From contig CAVRXH010000006.1 of NCBI GenBank assembly GCA_963725175.1, positions 682,001-746,000 of the forward strand: DNA of 64,000 nt, read 5' to 3'. Below, piece by piece: positions 17,499 to 26,113 of the stretch. How positions within the stretch are numbered: position 1 is the first letter of the stretch; each line of letters begins with the position of its first letter. The notes beneath the pieces were generated by a model. It had not been told where the DNA came from. It saw only the letters and a program-made list of their open reading frames with translations, and made no database searches. Source of the stretch: DASUBV01 sp963725175. Lineage in GTDB: Bacteria > Actinomycetota > Actinomycetes > Streptosporangiales > Streptosporangiaceae. A program made the position numbers and the translations under genes.

Positions 17499-17798
17499 TC
17501 AGGCCGCACACTCCCGGCAGACAAGCTGGCTGCCCTTGGTCTCGGCGAGCTGACTCCTGTGGTGCACAAGGAAGCAGCTTGAGCACGTGAACTCATCCGC
17601 CTGCCGCGGGATGACCCGGAACGAGAGCTCCTCGTTGGACAGGTCCGCGCCCGGTAGCTCCAGGGACTCGGCGACGTCATCGGGGTCGAGGTCTATCACC
17701 GTCGATGACTTGTCCATCCGACGCGCCTGGAGCTCCTGGAGGCTGTCCTCAGTGAGCTCGTCATCGGTCTTCCTCGGGCTGTCGTAGTCGGTAGCCAT
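17499..17798 (-). CDS. DUF4193 family zinc-ribbon-like protein
   Basis: A 99-residue acidic protein found almost only in actinobacteria. It starts MATDYDSPRKTDDEL, has the family block LQELQARRMDKSS and ends with a four-Cys zinc-ribbon arrangement (FTCSSCFLVHHR and LVCRECAA). Function unknown; RNA polymerase or ribosome-associated roles have not been shown to my knowledge. ATG 17798 is chosen over an upstream in-frame start because homology begins there and a GGAGGGG site precedes it. Confidence 0.88.
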   Translation of the reverse strand: MATDYDSPRKTDDELTEDSLQELQARRMDKSSTVIDLDPDDVAESLELPGADLSNEELSFRVIPRQADEFTCSSCFLVHHRSQLAETKGSQLVCRECAA

Positions 17799-18140
17799 GG
17801 TGGCCCTTACCCCTCCGTCTTCACTAACCTCGTCGCGCGGATGTAACGCTCGGGAAGCCTCGGTTGTGCCCGATTCCGGCGGGGAATTCTTCCACGTCCC
17901 GGCGCGAGGTACACCTCTACGGGGTAACCACTTGCCGTGTCGCGGCCCGGTCGCCGGCCCAAATGCCCCGGCATGAGCGTTCAGCCGCAAAAGTTACCCT
18001 CTCCGGGAGCATGCGCTGACGCAGGCCAGGCACGGGAAGTTGGGCTAATCGTCGGCACAGCCGGACGCAGGGTGCGTATCGTACGAACACCTCATCTCGC
18101 CGCCCCTTGCCGTCCACCCATGCCGCCGCGGAGGTGAACT
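17799..18140. promoter_or_regulatory. Divergent promoter region
   Basis: About 340 bases between the DUF4193 gene and the pseudokinase gene, expected to hold both promoters. I see no clear -35/-10 pair or strong inverted repeat. A GGAGGTGA site lies right before the pseudokinase GTG. Confidence 0.35.
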
Positions 18141-21100
18141 GTGCCCAGCGTCACTCCGCTGCGCCCCGACGACCCCGACCGCGTCGAGCAGTACCAGCTC
18201 GCCGCGCGCCTGTCCGGCATGCCGGGCGAAGGGCCGGTCTACCTGGCCACCGCGCCCGACGGCAGCGATGTCGTCGTCCAGGTGCTGCGCGGCGACTGGA
18301 CGACGGACGCGGCCGCCAGGGAGCAGTTCACCGCCGAGGCAGGCGCGGCCCGGCAGGTCCCCCCGTACTGCACCGCCCGGGTGCTCGACGTCGGCGTCAC
18401 ATCCGACTACGCCTACCTGGTGAGCGAGTACGTCGCGGGGAAATCGGTGCTGGAGATGGTCTCCGAGGGCACCCTGCTGGCCGGCGCCGAGCTGGATGCC
18501 CTGGCCATTGGGTCCGCTACCGGGCTGGCCTCGGTCCACCAGGTGGGGCTGGTGCATGGCGGGTTCGGCCCTGAGCACGTGATCGTCAGCGCGGCCGGGC
18601 CCCGGGTGGTCGGGTTCGGCGTCACCCCGCCCTACAGCAGCGCGACGCCGGCCGCCGACATGCGCGCCTGGGCACAGACCATGGCTTATGCGGCTATTGG
18701 CCGGATGCCGACCACGTTCGCCGATCTGGAGGCGCTGCCCGCCCGGCTCCAGCAGGTGGTGGCGGGCTGCCTCGCGGGCGAGCCGACGGCCCGGCCCTCG
18801 GCCAGGGCGGTCGTGCTGGACCTGCTGGCCGAGGACGGCGCGGACGGCGCCGACGACGCGGCGGCGGGCACCTTGGCGGGGGCGGGCGCCCTGGAGGGCG
18901 CCGCCGGGCTGAGCGGCGCGGACGGGTCCGGCGGCACTGGGCCTGGCACGGCCGGGTCCGGCGGCACTGGGTCCGGCGGCACTGGGTCCGGCGGCACTGG
19001 GCTCGGCGGCACTGGGTCCGGCGGCACTGGGCTCGGCGGCACTGGGTCCGGCGGCACTGGGCTCGGCGGCACTGGGTCCGGCGGCACTGGGCTCGGCAAT
19101 CTGGCGGGGGCCGCCGGCGCGGCTGGGATGAGCGCTGCCGGACGGCTTGGCGATCGGGACCATCCGGGTCGGGAAACTGGGCAATCGGGCGGCAGCGGGC
19201 AGCCTGGGGCCCCGCTGGGACCAGGCGGCGGCCAGGTGGGCCAGCGGGACGACGCGTGGCCCTCGCAGCGTTCGTGGCCTGACGACCCGTCCCGCGATTC
19301 GGTGTTCTCGCCCCGGCGCGGCGGCCTTGGCGAGGACAGCAGGCCCGAGGGCAGGCGGGCCGAGGACAGCCAGCTTGAGGACAGCCAGGTCCAGGCCAGC
19401 CAGGTCCAGGCCAGCCAGGTCCAGGCCAGCCGGGCTCAGGCCAGCCGGGCTCAGGACAGCCGGGGCGATGACCGTACGGGTGAGTATCCGGCGGCCGAGA
19501 ACGGTACGACCGGCCAGTACCAGACGGGCGAATACGGGACGGGCCAGTACGAGGCCGACCAGTACACGACTGGCCAGCATGCGACTGGCCAGCACGAGAC
19601 AGGGCAGCACGTGACAGGGCAGTACGAGGCGGGGCAATACCCGGCGGGGCAATATCAGGCGGCGAGCGCGTCTGAGGCTGCCGGGACGGATGTCGGCGGG
19701 ACGGACCATGGCGGGCGCTCCCGGCCAGGCCAGGCGGCCGCGCAGAGCGATTCGGTGCAGCAACTGTCGCCGCTTGACGACTTGTGGCGGCCGACAAATC
19801 GCGACGACTCCGGCGGGCACGGTTCGGCCGCCGGGCACGGTTCGGCCCGCGGCCAGGACACTGCCGGGCCGGGTGCGCGGGACGCCAGCGGCCTGCGGCA
19901 AGGGCAGCCTGGGCTGGACGAGCCACGGGCGGATGCCTGGTGGTTCCGTGGGCCCGCAAGCGACGACGGGCCGCGGGCCGACGGCCAGGATAAGTCGAGC
20001 GACCCAGGTGACCAGCCTCGAAGGCGGGCCAGAAGCGCCGGAGGGTGGCCGGATGACCTGGCGGCTGACCCGCTGGGACTCACCTCCGCACCCGGCCGAC
20101 CCGGTGCGGAGGCCTTGCGGCAGGACTCATGGCGGGATCGGCTGCCGGGCGCCGACGGCACGGCCCAGGGCACGCCGGCACCAAGCGCCGCCGAAGCGGA
20201 CCCATTCGCGCGGGAAGCAAGCGCTGCGACTCCAATGCCGGACGCGGTCGGGCGAGACGCGGACCGAAGGGACGCGGCCGGGCTGAGTGCGGGCGGGCAG
20301 GACGCGGGCGCATATGGCGGCGCAGGCGGGGAGGCCGGCGGACGGCTCGGCGGCCTGAGTGCCGACGCGGAGCCGGTGGCGCCTATTCAGGGCGGGCGGC
20401 GGTTCCTGGGGGCCTGGCCAGAGGAACCGACGGCCACGGATCGGCGGCGCGGCGCGGAGTCCGGATCGGGACGGGTCAGCTCTGGCGACGGTGTCATGCC
20501 CGGCTACGCCGGCAGCGACGTGACACGAGGTTCTGGCGAGAGCAGCCCGGTGGCCGACTACCGCGACGGAAGCGCAGCCAGCCGGGACGGCCTTGGCGGC
20601 CGGGACAGCTTCGGCGGGCGGGACAGCGCCGGCGGGCGGGACAGCGTCGGCGGCGGAGGCAGCGCGAGGGGGCGGGACAGCGTCGGCGGGCGGGATGGCG
20701 TCGGCGGGCGGGATGGCGTGCCCGCGGGGGGCGGCCTGGCGGGCGGGCTCAGGTCGGGAGCCCATCCGCTGGGTCTGGACCAGCCGCGCGACAGGTCGTG
20801 GTGGTTCCGCGAGCCGGCTGATGACTCGCAGCCTGACCGGCAGGGACCTGCCGGAGCCGACGCCGACGCGGCCTGGGGAGACCCAGCGGCAAGAGCGGAC
20901 TCGGCAGCTCAGCGGGATCCGGCGGCACAGTACGACCCGGCTGGCCCGCAGGACCCGGCTAGCCGGCAAGGCCCGGCTGGCCCGCAGGACCCGGCTAGCC
21001 GGCAAGGCCCGGCTGGCCCGCAGGACCCGGCTAGCCGGCAAGGCTCGCCTGGCCCGGAGGATCCGGCGGCGCAACTGGACTCCTGGCGGCAGCCTGGCTT

Positions 21101-22736
21101 GCCTCGCCGGGGCGAGCCAGGCGACCACCTAGAGCGCGCTGGGGGTGAGCTGGCCGACGGGCTGAGCGGGCGCGGCGACGGCCCGCGGGCCGAATCGCCG
21201 ACCGGCGAATCGCAACGGCCCGCTGGGCGGCGCCGGCGGCGGGAGCCGGACCCGAAGGACGGAGCCGAGCTGCCCAAGGGCGGTCCGCCCTGGCAGGACA
21301 TGCCACGGCCCGCCACGGACCCGGACGGCGCGTACCCAGACGGTGCCCGCCAGGACGGTGGGGACTCGTACGGTGCCCGCCAGGGCGGCGCGGATCCGTA
21401 TGGCGCTGACCCATACGGCACGGACCCGCCTCGCGCGGACCTGAGCGGGACGTCGGTGAACGGCATGCGGCACGGCCGCCATGACCCGGACCGTCCGGGC
21501 GCGGACCGTCCCGGCGCGGAGTCCCCCGGAGCGGCTCTGCCTGGCACGGGCCTGCCTGGCACGGGCCTGCCTGGCACGAACGAGCCGGGCGCGCGCCGGG
21601 CAGGCGCGCGCCACAGCGGCGCGGGCGGGCCAGGCGGGGACTGGCCGGCTGAGGACTGGACTGGCATGAGCGGGCGGGGCCTTAACGGGGCCAGCCACGG
21701 CGAGCCGGGCCAGGGCAGCGCAGGCCCTGACGGTGCGCACCGGGGCAGCGCGGACCGGGGCGGCGCCGATCAGGGCGGCGCCGATCAGGGCAGCGCAGGC
21801 CTGGGCAGCGCAGGCCCTGACGGTGCGGGCCTGGGCAGCGCGGGTCTGGGCAGCGCGGGCCAAGGCCATGCAGGCCAAGGCAGCGACGAACGGGGCAGCG
21901 TCTACCGGGGCAGCGGCGATCAGCGCAGCGGCGATCAGGAATGGGACGCGCAGGGCTGGGAGGACCGGGTCAAGCCCGGCGGTACCGTGCCGGGCCTGGA
22001 CGAGGACTCCTACGACGGCGATCCGGAACCGGAGCAGGCGGCCCGCGCGGCGTATGTGGACGAGGTCTGGGCGGGCGGCGGGCCGCCGGGCCGCGCTCCC
22101 GCGCCTGACGACTTTGACGACTGGGCTCAGCCGAGAGCGTCCTACTACTCCGCCGACGAGCCCGAGCCGCGCCGGCGATCGGCCATCCCGCTGATCGCGG
22201 GCGGCATCGTGGTCGCGGCGATCGCCGGGTTCATCGGCGTGCACGTGGTGCAGAACGCGGGCAAGCCCGGCGGCTTCCTGGGCGGCCCGGTCGCTAGTTC
22301 CTCGTCGCACACCTCGGCGGGCGGCTCGCCCTCGGCCGTCACGTCCGCCACGCCGAACATCCCGGACACCACGCCCAGCACGAACCACAAGGCGAAGAAG
22401 AAGGCGGCGGCGGGCAAGGTCCCGGCCGCGCTGGCGGGCACCTGGGCGGGCCAGGTGAAGCAGGCGCACCCGGCGGACACCTTCGGCGTCAGGGTCGAGC
22501 TGACGAGCGGGTCCGCGAGCGGCGGCATCGTGTACTCGAGCTCGACGTTCTCCTGCACGGGCGACCTGACGCTGGCCTCGGACCACGATCACACGCTGGT
22601 GCTTGACCAGCACATCGTGAAGGGCTCCTGCGGCCCCGGCACGGTGACGCTGGTCCCGGCGGCCGCCGGGACGGTGCAGTTCACGTTCAAGGCGACGACG
22701 GGGCTGGTCGCCACGGGAGTGCTGAGCAAGAGCTAG
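18141..22736 (+). CDS. Giant pseudokinase with repeat-rich linker and C-terminal extracytoplasmic domain
   Basis: A 1531-residue, single-pass membrane protein. Residues about 15-235 have a Ser/Thr-kinase fold, but the catalytic residues are replaced: the VAIK Lys site reads VVVQVL, HRD-KPxN reads HGGFGPEHV, and DFG reads GFG. Residues about 236-1340 are disordered and built of tandem repeats (GGTGS/GGTGL, QASQV, TGQY/TGQH, GGRDSV, AGPQDPASRQG, GSAGLG). One membrane helix follows (IPLIAGGIVVAAIAGFIG, near residue 1350), then a roughly 100-residue outer domain (LAGTWAGQVKQ, FSCTGDLTLA). Actinomycetes have many kinase-like membrane proteins, but such a long periodic linker is striking. GTG start with GGAGGTGA just upstream. 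Confidence 0.82.
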   Translation: MPSVTPLRPDDPDRVEQYQLAARLSGMPGEGPVYLATAPDGSDVVVQVLRGDWTTDAAAREQFTAEAGAARQVPPYCTARVLDVGVTSDYAYLVSEYVAGKSVLEMVSEGTLLAGAELDALAIGSATGLASVHQVGLVHGGFGPEHVIVSAAGPRVVGFGVTPPYSSATPAADMRAWAQTMAYAAIGRMPTTFADLEALPARLQQVVAGCLAGEPTARPSARAVVLDLLAEDGADGADDAAAGTLAGAGALEGAAGLSGADGSGGTGPGTAGSGGTGSGGTGSGGTGLGGTGSGGTGLGGTGSGGTGLGGTGSGGTGLGNLAGAAGAAGMSAAGRLGDRDHPGRETGQSGGSGQPGAPLGPGGGQVGQRDDAWPSQRSWPDDPSRDSVFSPRRGGLGEDSRPEGRRAEDSQLEDSQVQASQVQASQVQASRAQASRAQDSRGDDRTGEYPAAENGTTGQYQTGEYGTGQYEADQYTTGQHATGQHETGQHVTGQYEAGQYPAGQYQAASASEAAGTDVGGTDHGGRSRPGQAAAQSDSVQQLSPLDDLWRPTNRDDSGGHGSAAGHGSARGQDTAGPGARDASGLRQGQPGLDEPRADAWWFRGPASDDGPRADGQDKSSDPGDQPRRRARSAGGWPDDLAADPLGLTSAPGRPGAEALRQDSWRDRLPGADGTAQGTPAPSAAEADPFAREASAATPMPDAVGRDADRRDAAGLSAGGQDAGAYGGAGGEAGGRLGGLSADAEPVAPIQGGRRFLGAWPEEPTATDRRRGAESGSGRVSSGDGVMPGYAGSDVTRGSGESSPVADYRDGSAASRDGLGGRDSFGGRDSAGGRDSVGGGGSARGRDSVGGRDGVGGRDGVPAGGGLAGGLRSGAHPLGLDQPRDRSWWFREPADDSQPDRQGPAGADADAAWGDPAARADSAAQRDPAAQYDPAGPQDPASRQGPAGPQDPASRQGPAGPQDPASRQGSPGPEDPAAQLDSWRQPGLPRRGEPGDHLERAGGELADGLSGRGDGPRAESPTGESQRPAGRRRRREPDPKDGAELPKGGPPWQDMPRPATDPDGAYPDGARQDGGDSYGARQGGADPYGADPYGTDPPRADLSGTSVNGMRHGRHDPDRPGADRPGAESPGAALPGTGLPGTGLPGTNEPGARRAGARHSGAGGPGGDWPAEDWTGMSGRGLNGASHGEPGQGSAGPDGAHRGSADRGGADQGGADQGSAGLGSAGPDGAGLGSAGLGSAGQGHAGQGSDERGSVYRGSGDQRSGDQEWDAQGWEDRVKPGGTVPGLDEDSYDGDPEPEQAARAAYVDEVWAGGGPPGRAPAPDDFDDWAQPRASYYSADEPEPRRRSAIPLIAGGIVVAAIAGFIGVHVVQNAGKPGGFLGGPVASSSSHTSAGGSPSAVTSATPNIPDTTPSTNHKAKKKAAAGKVPAALAGTWAGQVKQAHPADTFGVRVELTSGSASGGIVYSSSTFSCTGDLTLASDHDHTLVLDQHIVKGSCGPGTVTLVPAAAGTVQFTFKATTGLVATGVLSKS
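18925..19096 (+). repeat. 15-bp tandem repeats encoding GGTGS/GGTGL
   Basis: About eleven head-to-tail 15-base units (GGGTCCGGCGGCACT with ctc/tcc variants, the first few less regular) inside the pseudokinase linker. In frame, so length change alters linker length only. Confidence 0.85.
20941..21048 (+). repeat. 36-bp direct repeat, three units
   Basis: Three essentially identical 36-base units starting at 20941, 20977 and 21013, each encoding 12 residues including GPQDPASRQG, in the pseudokinase linker. The identity suggests recent duplication. Confidence 0.85.
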
Positions 22737-22754
22737 GCGCGGTCCTGGTGCTCG

Positions 22755-23594
22755 CTAGGCATCGCGCTCGGGGTCCAGGCCGGCCAGGGCGTCGTGCAGC
22801 TCGGCGAACAAGCCTGGCCCGGCGGCGATGGTCAGCGACTCGCTGGCGGGCCTGCCGTGCAGGCCGCCGACGGTGGCGCCGGCCTCGGCGGCGATGAGCC
22901 CGCCGGCGGCCATGTCCCACTCGTGCAGGCCGCGCTCGTAGAAGGCGTCGAGCCGCCCGGCGGCCACGGAGCACAGTTCGACGGCGGCGGCCCCGCCGCG
23001 TCTGATGTCTCGCACCCGAGGCAGCAGCGCCGCGACGACCTCGCCCTGCACGGCCCGGCGGGCCGCCTCGTAGCCGAACCCGGTACCGACCAGCGCCCTG
23101 GGCAGCGTGATCCCGGTGGTGCAGGACAGCCGCCTGGGCACGGCGCGGCCGTCCCCCGGCTCGGCCTCCCAGGCCGACCGCAGCCAGGCCCCGCCGCCGG
23201 CCACGGCGGCGAACAGGCTCCGGTGCAGCGGCACGCTGACGGCACCGGCCACCACGGTGCCATTCAGCTCGGCGGCGATGCTGACGGCCCAGTCGGACAG
23301 CCCGTACAGGTAGTTCACGGTGCCATCGAGCGGGTCCACGATCCACCGGACGGCGGCGCCGGAACCGGTCTGGCCGCCTTCCTCGCCGAGGATGGCGTCA
23401 CCGGGGCGGGCCGCGAGGATCCGCTGGCGGATCAGCTCCTCGGCGGCGCGGTCCATCTCGGTGACGATGTCGGTCGGGCTGGACTTGGTGTCGACGACGC
23501 CTGCCTGGCCATGCCGGGACAGCAGCAGCTCGCCGGCCTCCTGGGCGATGGCGCAGGCCAGCTCGACCAGCTCGGCCAGGTCCGGCGCGGTCAT
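22755..23594 (-). CDS. Inositol monophosphatase family protein
   Basis: A 279-residue Mg-dependent phosphatase of the IMPase/SuhB family. Motifs: VVDTKSSPTDIVTEMDRAAE, ILGEEGG, the metal site WIVDPLDGTVNYLYG, and the C-terminal HEWDMAAGGLIAAEAGA. It hydrolyses inositol phosphate or a related sugar or nucleotide phosphate in the cytoplasm. The ATG at 23594 overlaps the ferrochelatase stop by 4 bases, so the two are coupled; pairing with ferrochelatase is common in actinomycetes. Confidence 0.9.
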   Translation of the reverse strand: MTAPDLAELVELACAIAQEAGELLLSRHGQAGVVDTKSSPTDIVTEMDRAAEELIRQRILAARPGDAILGEEGGQTGSGAAVRWIVDPLDGTVNYLYGLSDWAVSIAAELNGTVVAGAVSVPLHRSLFAAVAGGGAWLRSAWEAEPGDGRAVPRRLSCTTGITLPRALVGTGFGYEAARRAVQGEVVAALLPRVRDIRRGGAAAVELCSVAAGRLDAFYERGLHEWDMAAGGLIAAEAGATVGGLHGRPASESLTIAAGPGLFAELHDALAGLDPERDA

Positions 23595-24661
23595 CGGACG
23601 GCTCCCGGCAGGCCGGGCGACGGGACTGCGGCGCAGCAGCCGGTGCCGCAGAACCCGTCTGGCCTGGGCGGGCCGTCCGAGCCAGGCGGGCCGTCCGAGC
23701 CCGGCGGCAGTTCCGGCGGCCTGGCCTGCCACTGGCGCACCAGGTCGGTGATCATCGCGACGAAGGCCGGCGCGGTGCCGGGCGTGGCGGCCCGGGCGAA
23801 CGGCAGGCCGAGCCGGCTCGCTGTCTGCGCGGCCTCCACGTCGAGGTCGAACTTGACCTCCATGTGGTCGGAGACGAACCCGATCGGAACGACGGTCACG
23901 CCGTGCGACCCGTTCCGGGCCAGATCCTCGATGCAGTCATTGATGTCGGGCTCCAGCCACGGCACCGAAGGCGGGCCGCTGCGGCTGGAGTAGGCAAGCC
24001 GCCACGGCCTGCTGACCCCGGCGCTGGCCGCGACCAGGCCGGCGACCTCGGCGAGCTGGGCCGGGTAGGCGCCGCCGGCCGGGCCGCTGCGCTGCGACAT
24101 GGACACCGGGATGCTGTGCGCGGTGAAGACGAGGTCGGCGTCGTCGCGGACACCGGGCGGCAGCGACGCGATGGCCTGCCGGGTGGCCGCCGCGAACGAC
24201 TCAATGAAGCCGGGGTGGCGGTAGTACGGCGTGATCTTGTCGATCCGGGGCGCCCGCTCCCCCGCCCGGGCGCGGGCGCGGCCGATGTCGTCGAGGTACT
24301 GGCGGCAGCTCGAGTAGGAGCTGTAGGCGGAGGTGGCGAGCGCCAGGGCGCGGGTGACCCCGTCGGCGGTCATCCGCACGACGGTGTCGCCCAGGTACGG
24401 CTGCCAGTTCCGGTTGCCCCAGTACACGGGCAGGTCAATGCCCGCCGCCTCGAAGTCCTTCTCGATGGCCTGCAGCAGCGCGCGGCACTGCTCGTTGATC
24501 GGGCTCACGCCGCCGAACTGGTAATAGTGCTCGGCGACCTGCGCCAGCCGGCTGTCGGGCACGCCCCGCCCCGCCGTCACGTTGCGCAGGAACGGCAGCA
24601 CGTCATCAGGCCCTTCCGGGCCGCCGAAGGACACGAGCACGAACGCGTCGTAGGCGGGCAT
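23591..24661 (-). CDS. hemH: Coproporphyrin ferrochelatase
   Basis: A 356-residue ferrochelatase. In actinobacteria this enzyme (also called CpfC) inserts iron into coproporphyrin III in the coproporphyrin-dependent heme pathway. Seen: FVLVSFGGPEGPDDVLPFL, the catalytic His in VFTAHSIPVSMSQ, and the Glu in IGFVSDHMEVKFDLD. The C-terminus has a Cys cluster (FCGTGCCAAV) that fits the [2Fe-2S] site of actinobacterial enzymes, preceded by a short PGSDGPPGSDGPP linker. ATG 24661 is taken rather than the GTG two codons earlier. It is followed in the operon by the inositol phosphatase. Confidence 0.93.
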   Translation of the reverse strand: MPAYDAFVLVSFGGPEGPDDVLPFLRNVTAGRGVPDSRLAQVAEHYYQFGGVSPINEQCRALLQAIEKDFEAAGIDLPVYWGNRNWQPYLGDTVVRMTADGVTRALALATSAYSSYSSCRQYLDDIGRARARAGERAPRIDKITPYYRHPGFIESFAAATRQAIASLPPGVRDDADLVFTAHSIPVSMSQRSGPAGGAYPAQLAEVAGLVAASAGVSRPWRLAYSSRSGPPSVPWLEPDINDCIEDLARNGSHGVTVVPIGFVSDHMEVKFDLDVEAAQTASRLGLPFARAATPGTAPAFVAMITDLVRQWQARPPELPPGSDGPPGSDGPPRPDGFCGTGCCAAVPSPGLPGAVR

Positions 24662-24715
24662 GACCACTATCCAACCAGTCCGCGGCGGTCCGCCGGGACG
24701 CTGCCCTGCTCGCGG

Positions 24716-26023
24716 TCAGCGGTAGTCGGCCGCGTACTGCGCGGCCAGGCCGAGCACCTCGCGGACGTACCAGTCGGCGTGGTTGTAGTCGAAGATCGCG
24801 TTGTACAGCGAGCGGCCGCCCTTGGCCGCGCCGTCGGCGCACAGCAGCCGGGCGGCGGCCGGGACCGCGTCGTAGGGGTTCATCACGTCGGGCGGGCCGG
24901 TCTGGCCGAACCCGTCGATCCCCCACTCCGCCCAGGTCGCCGGCATGAACTGCATCGGGCCGAGGGCGCCTGCGGTGGACGGGCCCATGTTCTGGCCGTC
25001 GGCGCTCTCGATCTGGCCGATGGCCGCCAGCACGGTCCACGACAGGCCGGGGCAGTACCGTGCGGCCGAGGCCCTGAAGAGCTGGAGGTAGGTACTCGGC
25101 CGCCCGCCTGGCGTCGTCTTGGTGACGGGGAGCTGCTGGCTGCGCAGGCTCTCGGTCCTGGCCCCGGCACCGAGCACGGAGCGCACCGCGGCGGTCAGCT
25201 TCGGCATGCTCATCCCCGGCGCGCTGATCAGCGCGGCGACCTGGTGGACCAGGCCGAGCCTGCGGGACATCTGCTGGTTCACCAGCAGGTCCACGCCGGT
25301 CAGCCCGAGCCGGGCTGCGGAGCCGAAGGTGACGACGGGCGAGCTGCCGCCGGAGAGCTGGTAGCTGCCGCCGTCGGTCAGCTTCAGCCGCTGGGCCGCC
25401 GGGCTGGCGGCGACGAACTGGCCCTGGCTCAGCGCGGTCCAGAACTGCTGGTCCGAGGCGGTGCGCAGGGGCACCCAGGAGCGGAAAGCGGTCGGGCTGA
25501 CGCCGATGGCGCTGGCCTTCTGGCCGCCCACGGTGATCTCGGCGCCGTCGAAGGAGATCATGTTGCGCACGCCGTGGATGGCGCCGAGCCTGGCGATGTC
25601 GCCGCTGGTCAGGCCGCTCGGGTCGACCACGAGCAGGTCCGGCAGGATGATCCGGCGGAACGACCCGTCCTGGACGTCGCCGGCGGGCGGGCCGGACTGG
25701 CGCAGCCGGGCGCGGCTCAGCCAGGAGCCGGCGCTGCCCTGCCCGTTGTCCAGCACGGGCGCCGGGTTGCCCTGGGCAGCCGCCTGCGGCGCGTGCGCGG
25801 CCGAGGCGTAGCTGGGCTGGGCGCGGAACGCGAGCTGCCCGCCGATCCCGAGGCCGCCCACGCCGACCACGGCGGTGGTCCCGAGGGTGCCGGCCAGGCG
25901 GGCCAGGCTGTGGCGGCGGGACGGGCCAGGCGCGCGGGCGCGGCTGGCTGAGCCGATGCTGGCTGAGCCCATAAGAGAACAGGGCGCGGCGGCGGCGCGG
26001 CTGCGCCGGGCAAGGCGTCCCAT
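24716..26023 (-). CDS. Membrane-anchored lytic transglycosylase
   Basis: A 435-residue secreted or anchored protein: basic N-terminus, hydrophobic segment TLGTTAVVGVGGLGIGGQL (about residues 46-64), a middle domain of unknown type (about 110-290), and a C-terminal SLT-like lysozyme-fold domain (about 325-435) with the catalytic Glu in AIGQIESADG, then AGALGPMQFMPATWAEWGID and IFDYNHADWYV. It should cleave peptidoglycan glycan strands during wall growth. The gene precedes ferrochelatase by 54 bases on the same strand. GGTGAG lies just before the ATG. The middle domain repeats a VDLLVNQQM / VDPSGLTSG pattern I cannot name. Confidence 0.87.
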   Translation of the reverse strand: MGRLARRSRAAAAPCSLMGSASIGSASRARAPGPSRRHSLARLAGTLGTTAVVGVGGLGIGGQLAFRAQPSYASAAHAPQAAAQGNPAPVLDNGQGSAGSWLSRARLRQSGPPAGDVQDGSFRRIILPDLLVVDPSGLTSGDIARLGAIHGVRNMISFDGAEITVGGQKASAIGVSPTAFRSWVPLRTASDQQFWTALSQGQFVAASPAAQRLKLTDGGSYQLSGGSSPVVTFGSAARLGLTGVDLLVNQQMSRRLGLVHQVAALISAPGMSMPKLTAAVRSVLGAGARTESLRSQQLPVTKTTPGGRPSTYLQLFRASAARYCPGLSWTVLAAIGQIESADGQNMGPSTAGALGPMQFMPATWAEWGIDGFGQTGPPDVMNPYDAVPAAARLLCADGAAKGGRSLYNAIFDYNHADWYVREVLGLAAQYAADYR

Positions 26024-26113
26024 AACTCACCTACAGTAACCGGCGCTCGCGGCCCGGCCAAGATACAGATGACCACGTCCAGGTAAACAGCTTGCCTAGG
26101 CCGGTAGGGTCGT

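Noticed and set aside
18925..21910. Regular short repeats suggesting a CRISPR array
   Set aside because: Units are directly adjacent with no unique spacers, keep one reading frame and encode low-complexity protein.
19147..22613. Several long overlapping frames on both strands within the pseudokinase gene
   Set aside because: Arg/Pro/Ala-rich shadows of the repeat-rich coding frame.
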